DNA of 34,692 nucleotides from Pseudodonghicola xiamenensis DSM 18339. Lineage in GTDB: Bacteria > Pseudomonadota > Alphaproteobacteria > Rhodobacterales > Rhodobacteraceae. The notes under the pieces were generated by a model that worked only from the letters and a program-made list of their open reading frames with translations, made no database searches and was not told the origin of the DNA. Below are positions 1-7,957 of the stretch, piece by piece; positions within the stretch are counted from its first letter, which is position 1, and each line of letters opens with the position of its first letter. The translations under genes and the position numbers were made by a program. The stretch spans positions 1 through 34,692 of the forward strand of contig NZ_AUBS01000036.1 in NCBI RefSeq assembly GCF_000429365.1. Reading direction: 5' to 3'.

Positions 1-89
1 AAGAGCCACGTCTGCTTGTTGCGGTTGATCATATTGCGCAAAGGCGCGCAAGAAGCACAGGCCCGACGACAGCCGAATCTCGCAATTAA
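1..89 (+). CDS. tniQ: TniQ-family transposition protein, 3' end only (partial at window edge)
   Basis: The first complete codon starts at base 3 and the frame ends at TAA 87-89. The 28 visible codons are identical, base for base, to the end of the complete tniQ copy at 31604-32395, so the identification comes from that copy. TniQ is an accessory targeting protein of TniA/TniB (Tn402/Tn5053-like) and Tn7-like transposons. The rest of the gene lies outside the window, so I cannot say whether it is intact. It sits directly inside a transposon right end and next to a truncated ATPase gene. Confidence 0.8.
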   Translation, partial: EPRLLVAVDHIAQRRARSTGPTTAESRN

Positions 90-143
90 GGGCAAAAATT
101 GTCGTCAAACGCGCCGCGTCTCAGAATTAAGGGCAACGCGACA
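84..143. mobile_element. Tn402/Tn5053-like transposon right end
   Basis: Two direct copies of AATTAAGGGCAA (84-95 and 125-136) lie 41 bp apart. The outer copy runs into CGCGACA ending at 143, so the element read inwards begins TGTCGCG, a typical terminus for TniA-type transposases. Segment 115-143 matches, as an inverted repeat with two mismatches in 29, the left half of the remnant at 32566-32617. Host ATPase coding sequence starts immediately outside. The likely 5-bp target duplication cannot be checked because the other end is outside the window. Confidence 0.7.
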
Positions 144-751
144 CCCTGGCAATCGAGGGGCGGCTTGCTAGGTATCTCGTGATGGCCGATCCGCTGCGCG
201 AGGGCTCGAGCGACCTGCTCGACGGGCTGCGTGGCGAGGGGATCGCGCGGATCCTCTTGGCCACCGGCGACCGCCACGCCGTGGCTGAACGGGTGACGCA
301 GGGGCTTGGCCTCGACGGGCTGCGCAGCGACCTGACCCCGGACCAGAAGGTTCTGCTCGTTCTGACCGAGCGCAAGAATGGCCCGGTGATGATGGTGGGA
401 GATGGCGTCAACGACGCTCCGGCGCTTGCCGCTGCCGACGTCGGTGTGGCGATGGGGGTGCGGGGGGCGGCAGCCTCGGCCGAGGCCGCCGATGTCGTCC
501 TGCTCGTCGACCGCGTCGATCAGCTCCGGCCCGGGATCGAGATTGCCCGGCGCGCCAAGCGCATTGCGATTGAAAGTGTCGTCGCGGGGATCGGCCTTTC
601 GGTCCTTGGCATGATCGCCGCCGCGCTGGGGTATCTGACGCCCGTCGAGGGTGCGATCCTGCAAGAGGTCATCGACGTCGCCGTCATCCTCAATGCGCTC
701 CGCGCGCTGCGCATCGCACCGCGCGGAGTTGCCGAGGCCGCGGCGGGCTGA
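144..751 (+). pseudogene. Heavy-metal P1B-type ATPase, C-terminal third, truncated by a transposon
   Basis: The frame is open from 131, just inside the transposon end, and reads as ATPase from about 146 to TGA 749-751. It keeps the end of the P domain (ATGD, then the hinge VGDGVNDAPAL), the stretch with AEAADVVLLVD, and two closing membrane helices ending in a QEVIDVAVILNALRAL-like segment. These are family features of Zn/Cd/Co/Cu-exporting P1B pumps. The N-terminal metal-binding domain, the first membrane helices and the DKTG phosphorylation motif are absent, so it cannot pump. The in-frame GTG/ATG at 179/182 are internal codons and not real starts. It is a host gene cut by the transposon whose right end is at 143. 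Its stop lies 4 bp from the convergent asparaginase stop. Confidence 0.8.
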
Positions 752-755
752 AACC

Positions 756-1745
756 TCAGCTGCCAACCTCTTCGATTTCGCGGCGCAATGCCTCGCCGGT
801 GAAGCCCGCGCCCAGCAGAACGGCAAGCAGCAGCCGTGCTTTGACGCCACTCAGGTCGCCCGCAAAGATCACGCCGGCTTCGGCCAAGGTCTTGCCCCCG
901 CCATTGCCGTAGATCGGGCGTACCCGGCCGCGCGGACAGCGCGTTGTCATGACAACCGGCATCCCCGCGGCAATCAGCTCGGTCGCGGCGGCGGTCACCG
1001 CAGGCGGCGTGTTGCCGCGCCCAAAGCCCTGGATCACCACGGCCTTCATGCCGTCGGCCAAGGCATGACGCAGCGCGCGCCCGTCGCTGCCCATCGCCAT
1101 CGTTACCAGATCAATCGCGGGCTCGACCCGTTCCGGGGTATAGGTCCGGCGCAGCGCAGGGCGGCGCATCACGTAGACATCGGTGCCGTCGATTTCGCCC
1201 AGCTTGCCGTGCTCGTAAGAGTGGAACGTGTCGGTGCGCGAGGCATGGGTCTTCGAGACATCGCGCGCAGCATGGAATTCCTGCTCGAAGCAGATCATCG
1301 CGCCAAGGCCGCGTGCCGCAGGGGCCCCCGCCAGCCGGATCGAATCCGCGATATTGCGCGGCCCGTCAGTGTCGGGCTCGTCCGCCGATCGCTGCGCCCC
1401 GGTAAAGACGACAGGCTTTTCGCTGCGCAGCAAAAGGTCGGCGAGATAGCACGATTCCTCGAGCGTATCGGTGCCATGCGTGACCACCACGCCTAGGCAG
1501 TCCGGGTCTTCAAGCAGCGTGTTGATCCGCTGTGCCAGCGCGAAAGAGGTCGGCAGGTCGATTGCGTAGCTGCCGACATTGGCAAAGCTCTCGACCTTGA
1601 GCGGGATATCGTCGAGCGGATCGTGCAGCGCGGCGCGCAGATCCTCGGCCGAGACCGAGGCCACGACATGGCCGGTGGCGGGGTCGCGGCGAGAGGCGAT
1701 CGTGCCGCCGGTGGTAAGCAGGGTAACGTGAGGCATCGGGGTCAC
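756..1745 (-). CDS. L-asparaginase (asparaginase/glutaminase family), cytoplasmic
   Basis: About 329 residues. It hydrolyses asparagine, or a related amide, to the acid and ammonia. The first threonine motif TTGGTIA is at residues 11-17 and the second, THGTDTLEE, is near residue 95; together they carry the two nucleophilic/catalytic Thr and the Asp-Lys partner region of the family. There is no signal peptide, so it should work in the cytosol, unlike the periplasmic type II enzymes it otherwise resembles. The start GTG at 1745 overlaps the racemase stop by 4 bp (GTGA), which implies translational coupling; an ATG at 1736 is an alternative start. Pairing with an Asp/Glu/hydantoin racemase suggests use on racemised or unusual amides, but the substrate is not decided by sequence. 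Confidence 0.88.
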   Translation of the reverse strand: MTPMPHVTLLTTGGTIASRRDPATGHVVASVSAEDLRAALHDPLDDIPLKVESFANVGSYAIDLPTSFALAQRINTLLEDPDCLGVVVTHGTDTLEESCYLADLLLRSEKPVVFTGAQRSADEPDTDGPRNIADSIRLAGAPAARGLGAMICFEQEFHAARDVSKTHASRTDTFHSYEHGKLGEIDGTDVYVMRRPALRRTYTPERVEPAIDLVTMAMGSDGRALRHALADGMKAVVIQGFGRGNTPPAVTAAATELIAAGMPVVMTTRCPRGRVRPIYGNGGGKTLAEAGVIFAGDLSGVKARLLLAVLLGAGFTGEALRREIEEVGS

Positions 1746-2476
1746 TTGGGGCTATAGGCGGAGAAGCTGCCAGTATAGGGTTTCGGCAGAGGGTATGCAT
1801 AGCCATGACGCTTGGAGGTGCCAAGCCCGAGGCTGAGCGCCGCCTCGACCATCTTGACCGCCGCCGAGACCCCGTCGATCGCGGGAGCGCCGATCTCCTG
1901 CGCGACATAGTCCATCAGGTCAGTCATCCCCGCGCAGCCCAGCAGGACGCTGTCGGCGCCATCCTCTTCGATCGCCTTGCGGCACTCGCGCACCACGATG
2001 TCGCGCGCGTCGCTGCACTTGTCTTCGAGTTGCAGGACCTCAAGGTCGGTCTTGCGGATCGAGCGGCAGTGGTGGTCCATGCCGTAGCCATGAACGAGGT
2101 GTTCCATCACCGGAAGCATTCGCTCGATCAGGGAAATGATCGAAAATCCGCCACCGATCATCGTCGCCATATGCATCGCGGCCTCGGCAATGCCGATCAC
2201 CGGACCCTTGGCGATCTCGCGCGCGGCCTGCAGGCCCGGATCTCCGAAGCACGCGATGACGTAACCGTCGAACCCTTCGGCCTCGCCCTTCAGGACCTCG
2301 TCGATCACGCCGATGGCGGCGAAGGCCTCGTCATAGAACCCTTCGATCGAGACTGGCCCCATCTGCGGCGAGACGGCGACGATCTCGGTGCCCGGCGCGG
2401 CGACGGCACGGGCCGAGGCGCCGATCTTCTCGGTCATCGAAAGCGTGGTGTTGGGGTTGATGACCTTAATCCGCAT
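1742..2476 (-). CDS. Aspartate/glutamate/hydantoin racemase family protein (copy 1)
   Basis: 244 residues. It begins with the family signature INPNT and has the two catalytic cysteines in ACFGDPGL (about residue 85) and LGCAGM (about residue 195). Hydantoin racemases interconvert D- and L-5-substituted hydantoins by a two-base cysteine mechanism. ATG at 2476 has GGAG 8-9 bp upstream. It is the first gene of a two-gene operon with the asparaginase. A second racemase at 22689-23357 shares the same opening and both cysteine motifs; this copy has a longer C-terminal tail (ends about 244 versus 222). Aspartate racemase or maleate isomerase activity are the alternatives. Confidence 0.85.
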   Translation of the reverse strand: MRIKVINPNTTLSMTEKIGASARAVAAPGTEIVAVSPQMGPVSIEGFYDEAFAAIGVIDEVLKGEAEGFDGYVIACFGDPGLQAAREIAKGPVIGIAEAAMHMATMIGGGFSIISLIERMLPVMEHLVHGYGMDHHCRSIRKTDLEVLQLEDKCSDARDIVVRECRKAIEEDGADSVLLGCAGMTDLMDYVAQEIGAPAIDGVSAAVKMVEAALSLGLGTSKRHGYAYPLPKPYTGSFSAYSPK

Positions 2477-2829
2477 GAGCCCTGTCTCCGTATGGTTTGT
2501 GAATTATAGATGCAGAGTGGTGTAATGACGGTTCTGATCCCGGTCGCGCCGAGGAAGGAAATGCCTGCCCAAGGGTGAGGGAACTTGGGCAGGCCGCCGG
2601 CTTTCCATCTGCTGATGACCCCATGATATATTAGTTTTTGTGCGGAGGCGCGTATCTTGGTCAGCGTGCGGGTGGCGATCTTTCGACGCCTTGGTATTGC
2701 GCGCAATTGGCGGGCCGGTGCCCAATATGTGGACAGATATATTTGCGGTTTATGTATTCATGAGCTCGACATTGCGATTCGTTTCTGGCGGGGCAAGCTG
2801 CTCCTGCCCCACTTGTTTCAGGAGGTCTC
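2477..2829. other. Divergent intergenic region between racemase and cupin genes
   Basis: 353 bp, clearly more AT-rich than its flanks, so it probably holds both divergent promoters. I see no gene in it. Visible structures are the 11-bp stem at 2563-2594, the perfect 12-bp palindrome ATTGCGCGCAAT at 2696-2707, and the 8-mer GATATATT twice (2625-2632, 2736-2743). The cupin ribosome binding site AGGAGG lies about 5 bp before 2830. No clear -35/-10 pair could be assigned. Confidence 0.6.
2563..2594. promoter_or_regulatory. 11-bp inverted repeat upstream of racemase operon
   Basis: GCCTGCCCAAG at 2563-2573 is followed by a 10-base loop and its exact complement CTTGGGCAGGC at 2584-2594. It lies 87 bp upstream of the racemase start. 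There is no U-tract on either side, so it fits an operator or a 5'-UTR hairpin better than a terminator. Confidence 0.4.
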
Positions 2830-3162
2830 ATGCAATTGCCCGAAATGCCCTTCACCGAACTCGACTGGAGCAAGATCCCCGCCCAGGACTATCCAGGCGA
2901 GGTCGGCATGTCGCGCTGGCAGGTAATCGAAGTCGGGGGGCTGCGTATCCGTATCGTCGACTACGGGCCGGGCTTCGTCGCGGATCACTGGTGCGACCGC
3001 GGGCATGTGTTCCAGGTGCTCTCGGGCGAGGTGACGATCGAGCTCGCCGATGGGCGTCGCTTTGAATTGACTGAGGGGCAGGGCTTTGCCGTGTCCGACT
3101 ATGGCGATGCGGCACATCTGGTCCGCACCGTCTCGGGCGCACGGGCCTTCATCGTCGATTGA
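2830..3162 (+). CDS. DHCW-motif cupin-fold protein
   Basis: 110 residues forming one small cupin barrel. The ADHWCDRGHVFQVLSG segment (about residues 57-72) is the hallmark of the DHCW-motif cupin family and supplies the His/Cys/His metal-ligand candidates. The second cupin motif region lies around the GQGFAVSD segment. The start ATG at 2830 has a near-perfect AGGAGG. The gene is monocistronic, divergent from the racemase operon, and converges on ygeY with a 6-bp gap. The molecular function of the family is not known to me. A metal-dependent isomerase or a binding protein for small carboxylates is possible but only inferred. Confidence 0.8.
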   Translation: MQLPEMPFTELDWSKIPAQDYPGEVGMSRWQVIEVGGLRIRIVDYGPGFVADHWCDRGHVFQVLSGEVTIELADGRRFELTEGQGFAVSDYGDAAHLVRTVSGARAFIVD

Positions 3163-3168
3163 AGCGGG

Positions 3169-4335
3169 TCAGTTCGGCCCTGCGACCCGCAGCGCGAGGG
3201 CACTATAGAACGCCGTCGCGGCATGCAGCGCGTCGGTCGCAATACTCTCGTCGATGATATGCGCATCCTCGGGCCGCCCCGGACCAAAGCCGATCGTTGG
3301 CAGGTTGCGCCGCCCGGCCGCCTCGGAGCCATTGGTGCAGAAATCGTAGCTGCCGCATGTGGGCTTCATCCCGAGCGCGCTCAGACATTCCTGTGCGGCA
3401 CCGACCAGCGGATCCGTCTCAGGCGTGTGCCACGCCGGCAGGTCGCGCTCGGCCTCGAAACTCAGCCCCGTGTAGCTGCGATAGCGCGCAGAAGAGATCT
3501 CGACGGTAAAGGCTTCGGGGTCGATCTCTGCCAACACCTCGCGGATGCCATTGAGGATTGCGCAGGCCTCTTCGCCGACGCCCGTACGGCGGTCATAGCG
3601 CAGGCTGACCTTCGCAGGCAGTGCCGAGACAGAGGGGTAGGGGCTGCTGATGATATCGGTCGGCACCAGAACCATCCGGCCCAGGATCGGATCGAGAGGC
3701 ATCTCGAGTGCGGCAAGCGCGGTCACCGCCTTCGCGGCGAGTTCGATTGCATTGCGTCCGCGTTCGGGAAAGGCGGCATGAGCGGGCACGCCCGTGACGT
3801 GGACGAGGATCTCGACGCAGCCCCGCTGCGCGGTCTTGAGTTCAAGGTTCGAGGGCTCGCAGATCACAACGGCCTGCGGGTCGAAGGCGTCGAGAACGCG
3901 TGCTAGCGCCGCCCCTTCGATCACCTCTTCCATCACGCTTGCACTGACCGCGACACGCTGCGTCAACTGCCCTGTTCGCCCGGCTTCGGCGATTCCGCAG
4001 ATCGCGGTGGCGAGCGGGCCTTTCATGTCGGTGCTGCCGCGGCCATGAATGGCGCCATCTTGCAGCACGCCCGAAAACGGGTCGCGCGCCCAGGTGCCGC
4101 TTGCCGGTACCACGTCCATATGCCCGTCGAGGAGCAGCCCGACCGGCGTGTCGCGCGGGCCCACCGTGCCGACGACATTGCCCATCGCGTCCGATGTGAC
4201 CGTGTCGAAGCCCAAGGCCGTCATCGCGTCGCGCACCAGGCTCGCGACCGCACCCTCTTCGCCAGCCATCGCGCCGATACGAACCAGCGCCTGGGTCAAC
4301 GAAATCGGATCGTATTGGGTGGGGGCCTCATCCAT
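3169..4335 (-). CDS. ygeY: YgeY-like M20 family metallohydrolase
   Basis: 388 residues of the ArgE/DapE/M20 zinc peptidase family. The GHMDVVP motif (about residue 70) carries the first His and Asp metal ligands, GRGSTDMKG the bridging Asp, and MEEVIEG the catalytic Glu pair. The internal dimerisation lid domain follows, and the C-terminal part ends with FGPGRPEDAHIIDE, where the last metal His sits. The end segments match the YgeY group, whose E. coli member lies beside ygeX and hyuA. It is the last gene of the lyase-carbamoylase-hydantoinase operon, 1 bp after the hydantoinase stop. A role in deacylating or cleaving a diaminopropionate derivative is inferred from context. A generic acetylornithine deacetylase is the main alternative, but no arginine genes are nearby. 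Confidence 0.82.
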   Translation of the reverse strand: MDEAPTQYDPISLTQALVRIGAMAGEEGAVASLVRDAMTALGFDTVTSDAMGNVVGTVGPRDTPVGLLLDGHMDVVPASGTWARDPFSGVLQDGAIHGRGSTDMKGPLATAICGIAEAGRTGQLTQRVAVSASVMEEVIEGAALARVLDAFDPQAVVICEPSNLELKTAQRGCVEILVHVTGVPAHAAFPERGRNAIELAAKAVTALAALEMPLDPILGRMVLVPTDIISSPYPSVSALPAKVSLRYDRRTGVGEEACAILNGIREVLAEIDPEAFTVEISSARYRSYTGLSFEAERDLPAWHTPETDPLVGAAQECLSALGMKPTCGSYDFCTNGSEAAGRRNLPTIGFGPGRPEDAHIIDESIATDALHAATAFYSALALRVAGPN

Positions 4336-4336
4336 C

Positions 4337-5719
4337 TCAGCGTCGCAGATACGTGCCGTTGCCCTTTTCAGACTTCAGCGCACCGCCTGCGATCACGGGT
4401 TTGCCGCGCAGGATCACCGTCGTCGGCCAGCCCGTGAGTTCCATTCCCTCGTAGGGCGAGTAGTCCGAGCCGTCGTGCAGATCTGCATGCGCGACCACGC
4501 GCGTTTCCGACGGGTCCCAGATCGCGATATCGGCGTCAGATCCCACCGCGATCGTGCCCTTGCGCGGGTAGAGCCCATAGGTTTTGGCGTGGTTGGTCGA
4601 GGTCACGGCGACAAAGCGGCTGAGGTCGATCCGTCCTTTCATCACGCCCTCGGAGAACAGGATCGGCATCCGCGTCTCGACCCCCGGAATGCCATTGGGC
4701 ACGTAGCGGAAGTTCGTCCGGCCGCGCGGGTTGAGCTTGCCGTCCTCGCTGTCGTAGCGGAACGGGCAGTGGTCCGACGAGAACAGATCGAAGGTGCCGT
4801 TGATGATACCTTCCCAGCAGGCTTCCTGCTCTTTCTCGTCGCGCGGCGGCGGCGAGCAGACGAACTTGGCGCCTTCCCAGTCCATGCCCTCGAGGTCTTT
4901 TGCGGTCAGCGTCAGATATTGCGGGCAGGTCTCGGCGGTGACCTTCTGGCCACGCGCGCGGGCACGGCCGATCTCTTCCATCGCCGCACGGTTCGAAACG
5001 TGGACGATCACCAGCGGGATGTCGACGACCTCGGCGAGGCTGAGCGCGCGATGCGTCGCCTCGCGCTCGACCGCGACGGGGCGGGTCGTGGCGTGCGAGG
5101 TCGGGCGCAGCTTGCCGGCGGCCTCGTGCTTTTCGATCAGGAACTTGATCGCATCCTCGTTCTCGCAGTGGATCATCACCGTCGCGCCGAAGTCTCGGGC
5201 GACGTCGAAGGTCTGCAGCAATTCGGCGTCGTTCAGCCGCATGTCCTCGTAGGTCATGAAGACCTTGAAGGACTTGTAGCCGTCCTCGAAAGCGGCCGGC
5301 AGTTCCTGCCCGAGCACTTCGGGCGTCGGGTCGGTGATGATCAGGTGAAAGCTGACGTCGGTGTAGCACTCGCCGTCCTGCTTGGCGTGATAGTCGTTCA
5401 ATGCCTGCCGGATCGTCTGACCCTTCTGCTGCAGGCAGAAGGGTAGCACGGTGGTATTGCCGCCAAAGAGGGCCGAGCGCGTGCCGCTTTCGAAATCGTC
5501 GGCCATGACGATGCCGCCCGAGGAGGGCTGGGCGATATGCACGTGGCTGTCGATCCCGCCGGGCAGGACGTATTTGCCCGTTGCGTCGATGACTTCGGCG
5601 CCTTTCAACCCGGTTCCCAGCGCGGCGATCTTGCCGTCGCTGATCCCGATATCGCACTGGAACGTGTCGGAAGCGGTGGCGATGGTGCCGCCGGTGATGA
5701 CGAGGTCGAATTCCTGCAT
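4337..5719 (-). CDS. D-hydantoinase / dihydropyrimidinase
   Basis: 460 residues, the usual length. It opens hydantoin or dihydropyrimidine rings to N-carbamoyl amino acids with a binuclear metal centre. Visible ligands are HVH at residues 59-61, the carboxylated-lysine motif SFK with K152, MIHCEN, IVHVSN and SSDHCPF. I chose ATG 5719 because GAGGAGAGGG lies just upstream and the protein then starts at the usual MQEFDLVITGG-like strand; the longer frame to 5812 runs into the previous gene. It lies 10 bp after the D-carbamoylase gene, so ring opening and carbamoyl removal are co-expressed. Homologues in the E. coli ygeX-ygeY locus are called hyuA. Allantoinase activity (allantoin is 5-ureidohydantoin) is a reasonable alternative. 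Confidence 0.9.
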   Translation of the reverse strand: MQEFDLVITGGTIATASDTFQCDIGISDGKIAALGTGLKGAEVIDATGKYVLPGGIDSHVHIAQPSSGGIVMADDFESGTRSALFGGNTTVLPFCLQQKGQTIRQALNDYHAKQDGECYTDVSFHLIITDPTPEVLGQELPAAFEDGYKSFKVFMTYEDMRLNDAELLQTFDVARDFGATVMIHCENEDAIKFLIEKHEAAGKLRPTSHATTRPVAVEREATHRALSLAEVVDIPLVIVHVSNRAAMEEIGRARARGQKVTAETCPQYLTLTAKDLEGMDWEGAKFVCSPPPRDEKEQEACWEGIINGTFDLFSSDHCPFRYDSEDGKLNPRGRTNFRYVPNGIPGVETRMPILFSEGVMKGRIDLSRFVAVTSTNHAKTYGLYPRKGTIAVGSDADIAIWDPSETRVVAHADLHDGSDYSPYEGMELTGWPTTVILRGKPVIAGGALKSEKGNGTYLRR

Positions 5720-5729
5720 GACCCTCTCC

Positions 5730-6704
5730 TCAGCGTGACGTGATGATGCTGTCGCGGGTGACGCGGGCGCGTTCGGCCTCGCGCTCATCTGCCCCCGCAC
5801 AGATCGGACCATAGTCGCCCGGTTCGCGGTGCAGCGTAAAGTTGAAGACGTTCTCGCGCAGCTCCTTGCAGCGGTCGAGGTCGATCTCGGCGGTGGCGAT
5901 CTCGTCGCCCAGCCCCTGCACCATGGCGACGATCTCGCCGGTCGGCGCGACGATGCAGCTGCCGCCGATCAGGTCGCAGCCCCCCTCGCGCCCCGCCTTG
6001 GCGGTGCCGATCACCCAGGCGCCGTTGGCATAGGCCCCGGCTTGCAGGCTCAGGTGGTTATGGAAGTCCTGCAGATGGTCGTGTTCGGGCGCCTGCGGGT
6101 AATGCACCGGGGTGTTGTAGCCGATCATGATCAACTCGGCGCCGCGCAACGAAAGCACGCGATAGGTCTCGGGCCAGCGCCGGTCATTGCAGATCGCCAT
6201 GCCCATCGTGCCGCCCATCGTCTCGAAAACCGGGAAACCGAGGTCGCCGTGTTCGAAGTAGCGTTTCTCGAGGTGCTGGAAGGGGCGCCACTCCTCGAAA
6301 TTGTAATGGCCGGGCAGGTGGACCTTGCGGTATTTGCCGACGATTTCGCCGGTCTGATCAACGAGGATCGTGGTGTTGAAGCGCCGCTTCGTCTCGCCTT
6401 CGACGATCAGTTCCGCGTAGCCGAGGTAGAAGCCGACGCCCAGTTTCCGGGCCGCGTCAAAGAGCGGCTGCGTCTCGGTGCCGGGCATCTCGGTTTCGTA
6501 AAAGCTGTCGAGCTCGGCTTCGTCCTCGATGAACCAGCGCGGGAAAAAGCTTGTCAGGGCGAGTTCGGGAAAGACGACGAGGGTCGCGCCACGGCGATGC
6601 GCCTCGGTCATCAGGGCGACCATGCGCGAAACCGTGGAACTGCGCGGCTCGTCGCGGGCGATGGGGCCAAGCTGGGCGGTGGCGACGATCAGTTTGCGGC
6701 TCAT
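5730..6704 (-). CDS. N-carbamoyl-D-amino acid hydrolase (nitrilase superfamily)
   Basis: 324 residues. The nitrilase-fold triad falls exactly at the positions known for the Agrobacterium D-carbamoylase: E47 (FPEL), K127 (KYRKVHLPG) and C172 (MAICNDRRWPE). The enzyme hydrolyses N-carbamoyl-D-amino acids to the D-amino acid, CO2 and ammonia. Its start ATG at 6704 overlaps the stop of the upstream M20 hydrolase by 4 bp (ATGA), and the hydantoinase follows after 10 bp. Together they form the classical D-hydantoinase/D-carbamoylase cascade. The exact side chain accepted is not readable from sequence. Confidence 0.93.
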   Translation of the reverse strand: MSRKLIVATAQLGPIARDEPRSSTVSRMVALMTEAHRRGATLVVFPELALTSFFPRWFIEDEAELDSFYETEMPGTETQPLFDAARKLGVGFYLGYAELIVEGETKRRFNTTILVDQTGEIVGKYRKVHLPGHYNFEEWRPFQHLEKRYFEHGDLGFPVFETMGGTMGMAICNDRRWPETYRVLSLRGAELIMIGYNTPVHYPQAPEHDHLQDFHNHLSLQAGAYANGAWVIGTAKAGREGGCDLIGGSCIVAPTGEIVAMVQGLGDEIATAEIDLDRCKELRENVFNFTLHREPGDYGPICAGADEREAERARVTRDSIITSR

Positions 6705-7957
6705 TGCACTCTTCCTTCACTCTGGGCATGTCCCGCGCGGGTGAGGGCGACCTGCGCCAGCAGGGCGACGCCACGGGCGATTTCGTCCGGCGCGGTGAAT
6801 TCGGTGGTGTTGTGGCTGATCCCATCCTTCGACGGGACAAAGATCATCGCCGAAGGGCAATGCGGCGCGAACATCTGCGCGTCGTGGCCTGCGCCCGAGG
6901 GCATCCGCCGCGCGGTCATCCCCAGTTGCGCCGCGCCCTGCGCGACCTCTTCGACAAGGTCAGGATCGAAGACGACGGGTTCGAACCGGGCCAAGGTGCG
7001 GCGGGTGACGGTGCATCCCTCGACCTTGGCAAGCGTCTCGGCTTTGGAGAACAGCCATTTCTCGGCGGCCTTGAGCTCGGTTTCGTCGGTGTTGCGCAGA
7101 TCGACGGTCAGGACGGCCGTCTCCGGTACCACGTTGACGAGATCGGGGGAAAAGCGCATCCGCCCGACGGTCGCCACTTGCGGCGGGCCAAAGCTCGCGG
7201 CGATCGCACGTGCCTCGAGGGCGATAGCCGCGGCGACAACACCCGCGTCGCGGCGCATTTTCATCGGAGTGGTGCCCGCGTGGGCCGTTGCACCCGAGAC
7301 GGTGAACTCGGACCACGAAATCCCCTGCACGCCGGTCACGACGCCGATTTCGAGCCCTTCGGCCTCGAGCACCGGGCCCTGTTCGATATGAAGTTCGAGG
7401 TAGCACGATGGTTTCAGCGCGCCGACCGGCTCGTCGCCTGCCGCGCCGATTGCGGCGAGCGCTTCGGCCACGCTGGGTCCGTCGATGCCGACGCTTGCGA
7501 GCATCTCGTCAAGGCCGAGCTCGCCCATGGCGACGCCCGAGCCCATCATGTCGGGTTGAAACCGCGCGCCCTCTTCATTGGTGAAGAAGGCAACCGCGAG
7601 GGGGCGTTCGGTCTCAATGCCCGCGTCGTCGATGCTCTCGATCACTTCGAAAGCGCCAAGCACGCCCAGCACCCCGTCGTAGAGCCCCCCGGTTCCAACC
7701 GTGTCGATATGTGATCCCATCAGCACCGGCGCCGTGGTCCCGCCGTTGCGGTCGGCGCGAATTGCCCAGGTGTTGCCGATCACGTCGCGGTGGATTTCGA
7801 GCCCGCGCGCCTCGAACCAGCCGGTCACCAGCGCACGGCTCTCGGCATCCTCGGGGGAAAGTGCCAGCCGCTTGCAGCCCCCGCCAGGCAGGGCACCGAT
7901 TTTCGCCAGATCAAAGATCCGGGCCATCAGCCGGTCGATGTCGATTGCAACGCTCAT
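6701..7957 (-). CDS. M20 N-carbamoyl-L-amino acid hydrolase / allantoate amidohydrolase (copy 1)
   Basis: 418 residues. The metal ligands and catalytic base of the AllC/L-carbamoylase group are present: GSHIDTV, GLYDG, TNEEGARF, ELHIEQGPVLE and the late GAGHDAQ/SHN motifs. Family members hydrolyse ureido groups of allantoate, ureidoglycine, beta-ureidopropionate or N-carbamoyl-L-amino acids. ATG 7957 overlaps the lyase stop as ATGA, which decides the start against a longer frame to 8041. It is the second gene of the operon, placed between the lyase and the D-carbamoylase, so one operon carries both stereochemical types of carbamoylase. A second family member lies at 16948-18189. Confidence 0.88.
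   Translation of the reverse strand: MSVAIDIDRLMARIFDLAKIGALPGGGCKRLALSPEDAESRALVTGWFEARGLEIHRDVIGNTWAIRADRNGGTTAPVLMGSHIDTVGTGGLYDGVLGVLGAFEVIESIDDAGIETERPLAVAFFTNEEGARFQPDMMGSGVAMGELGLDEMLASVGIDGPSVAEALAAIGAAGDEPVGALKPSCYLELHIEQGPVLEAEGLEIGVVTGVQGISWSEFTVSGATAHAGTTPMKMRRDAGVVAAAIALEARAIAASFGPPQVATVGRMRFSPDLVNVVPETAVLTVDLRNTDETELKAAEKWLFSKAETLAKVEGCTVTRRTLARFEPVVFDPDLVEEVAQGAAQLGMTARRMPSGAGHDAQMFAPHCPSAMIFVPSKDGISHNTTEFTAPDEIARGVALLAQVALTRAGHAQSEGRVQ

Noticed and set aside
86..850. 254-codon open frame on the minus strand
   Set aside because: It is antisense to the P-type ATPase remnant, which has clear family motifs; the frame is open only because of high GC.
756..1745. Periplasmic type II asparaginase
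   Set aside because: No leader sequence before TTGGTIA; both possible starts give a cytosolic protein.
4049..5446. 465-codon open frame on the plus strand
   Set aside because: Antisense to YgeY and D-hydantoinase. Composition is rich in Arg/Val/Asp with no family motif.
5829..7391. 520-codon open frame on the plus strand
   Set aside because: Antisense to the D-carbamoylase and M20 genes, whose catalytic residues are all in place.
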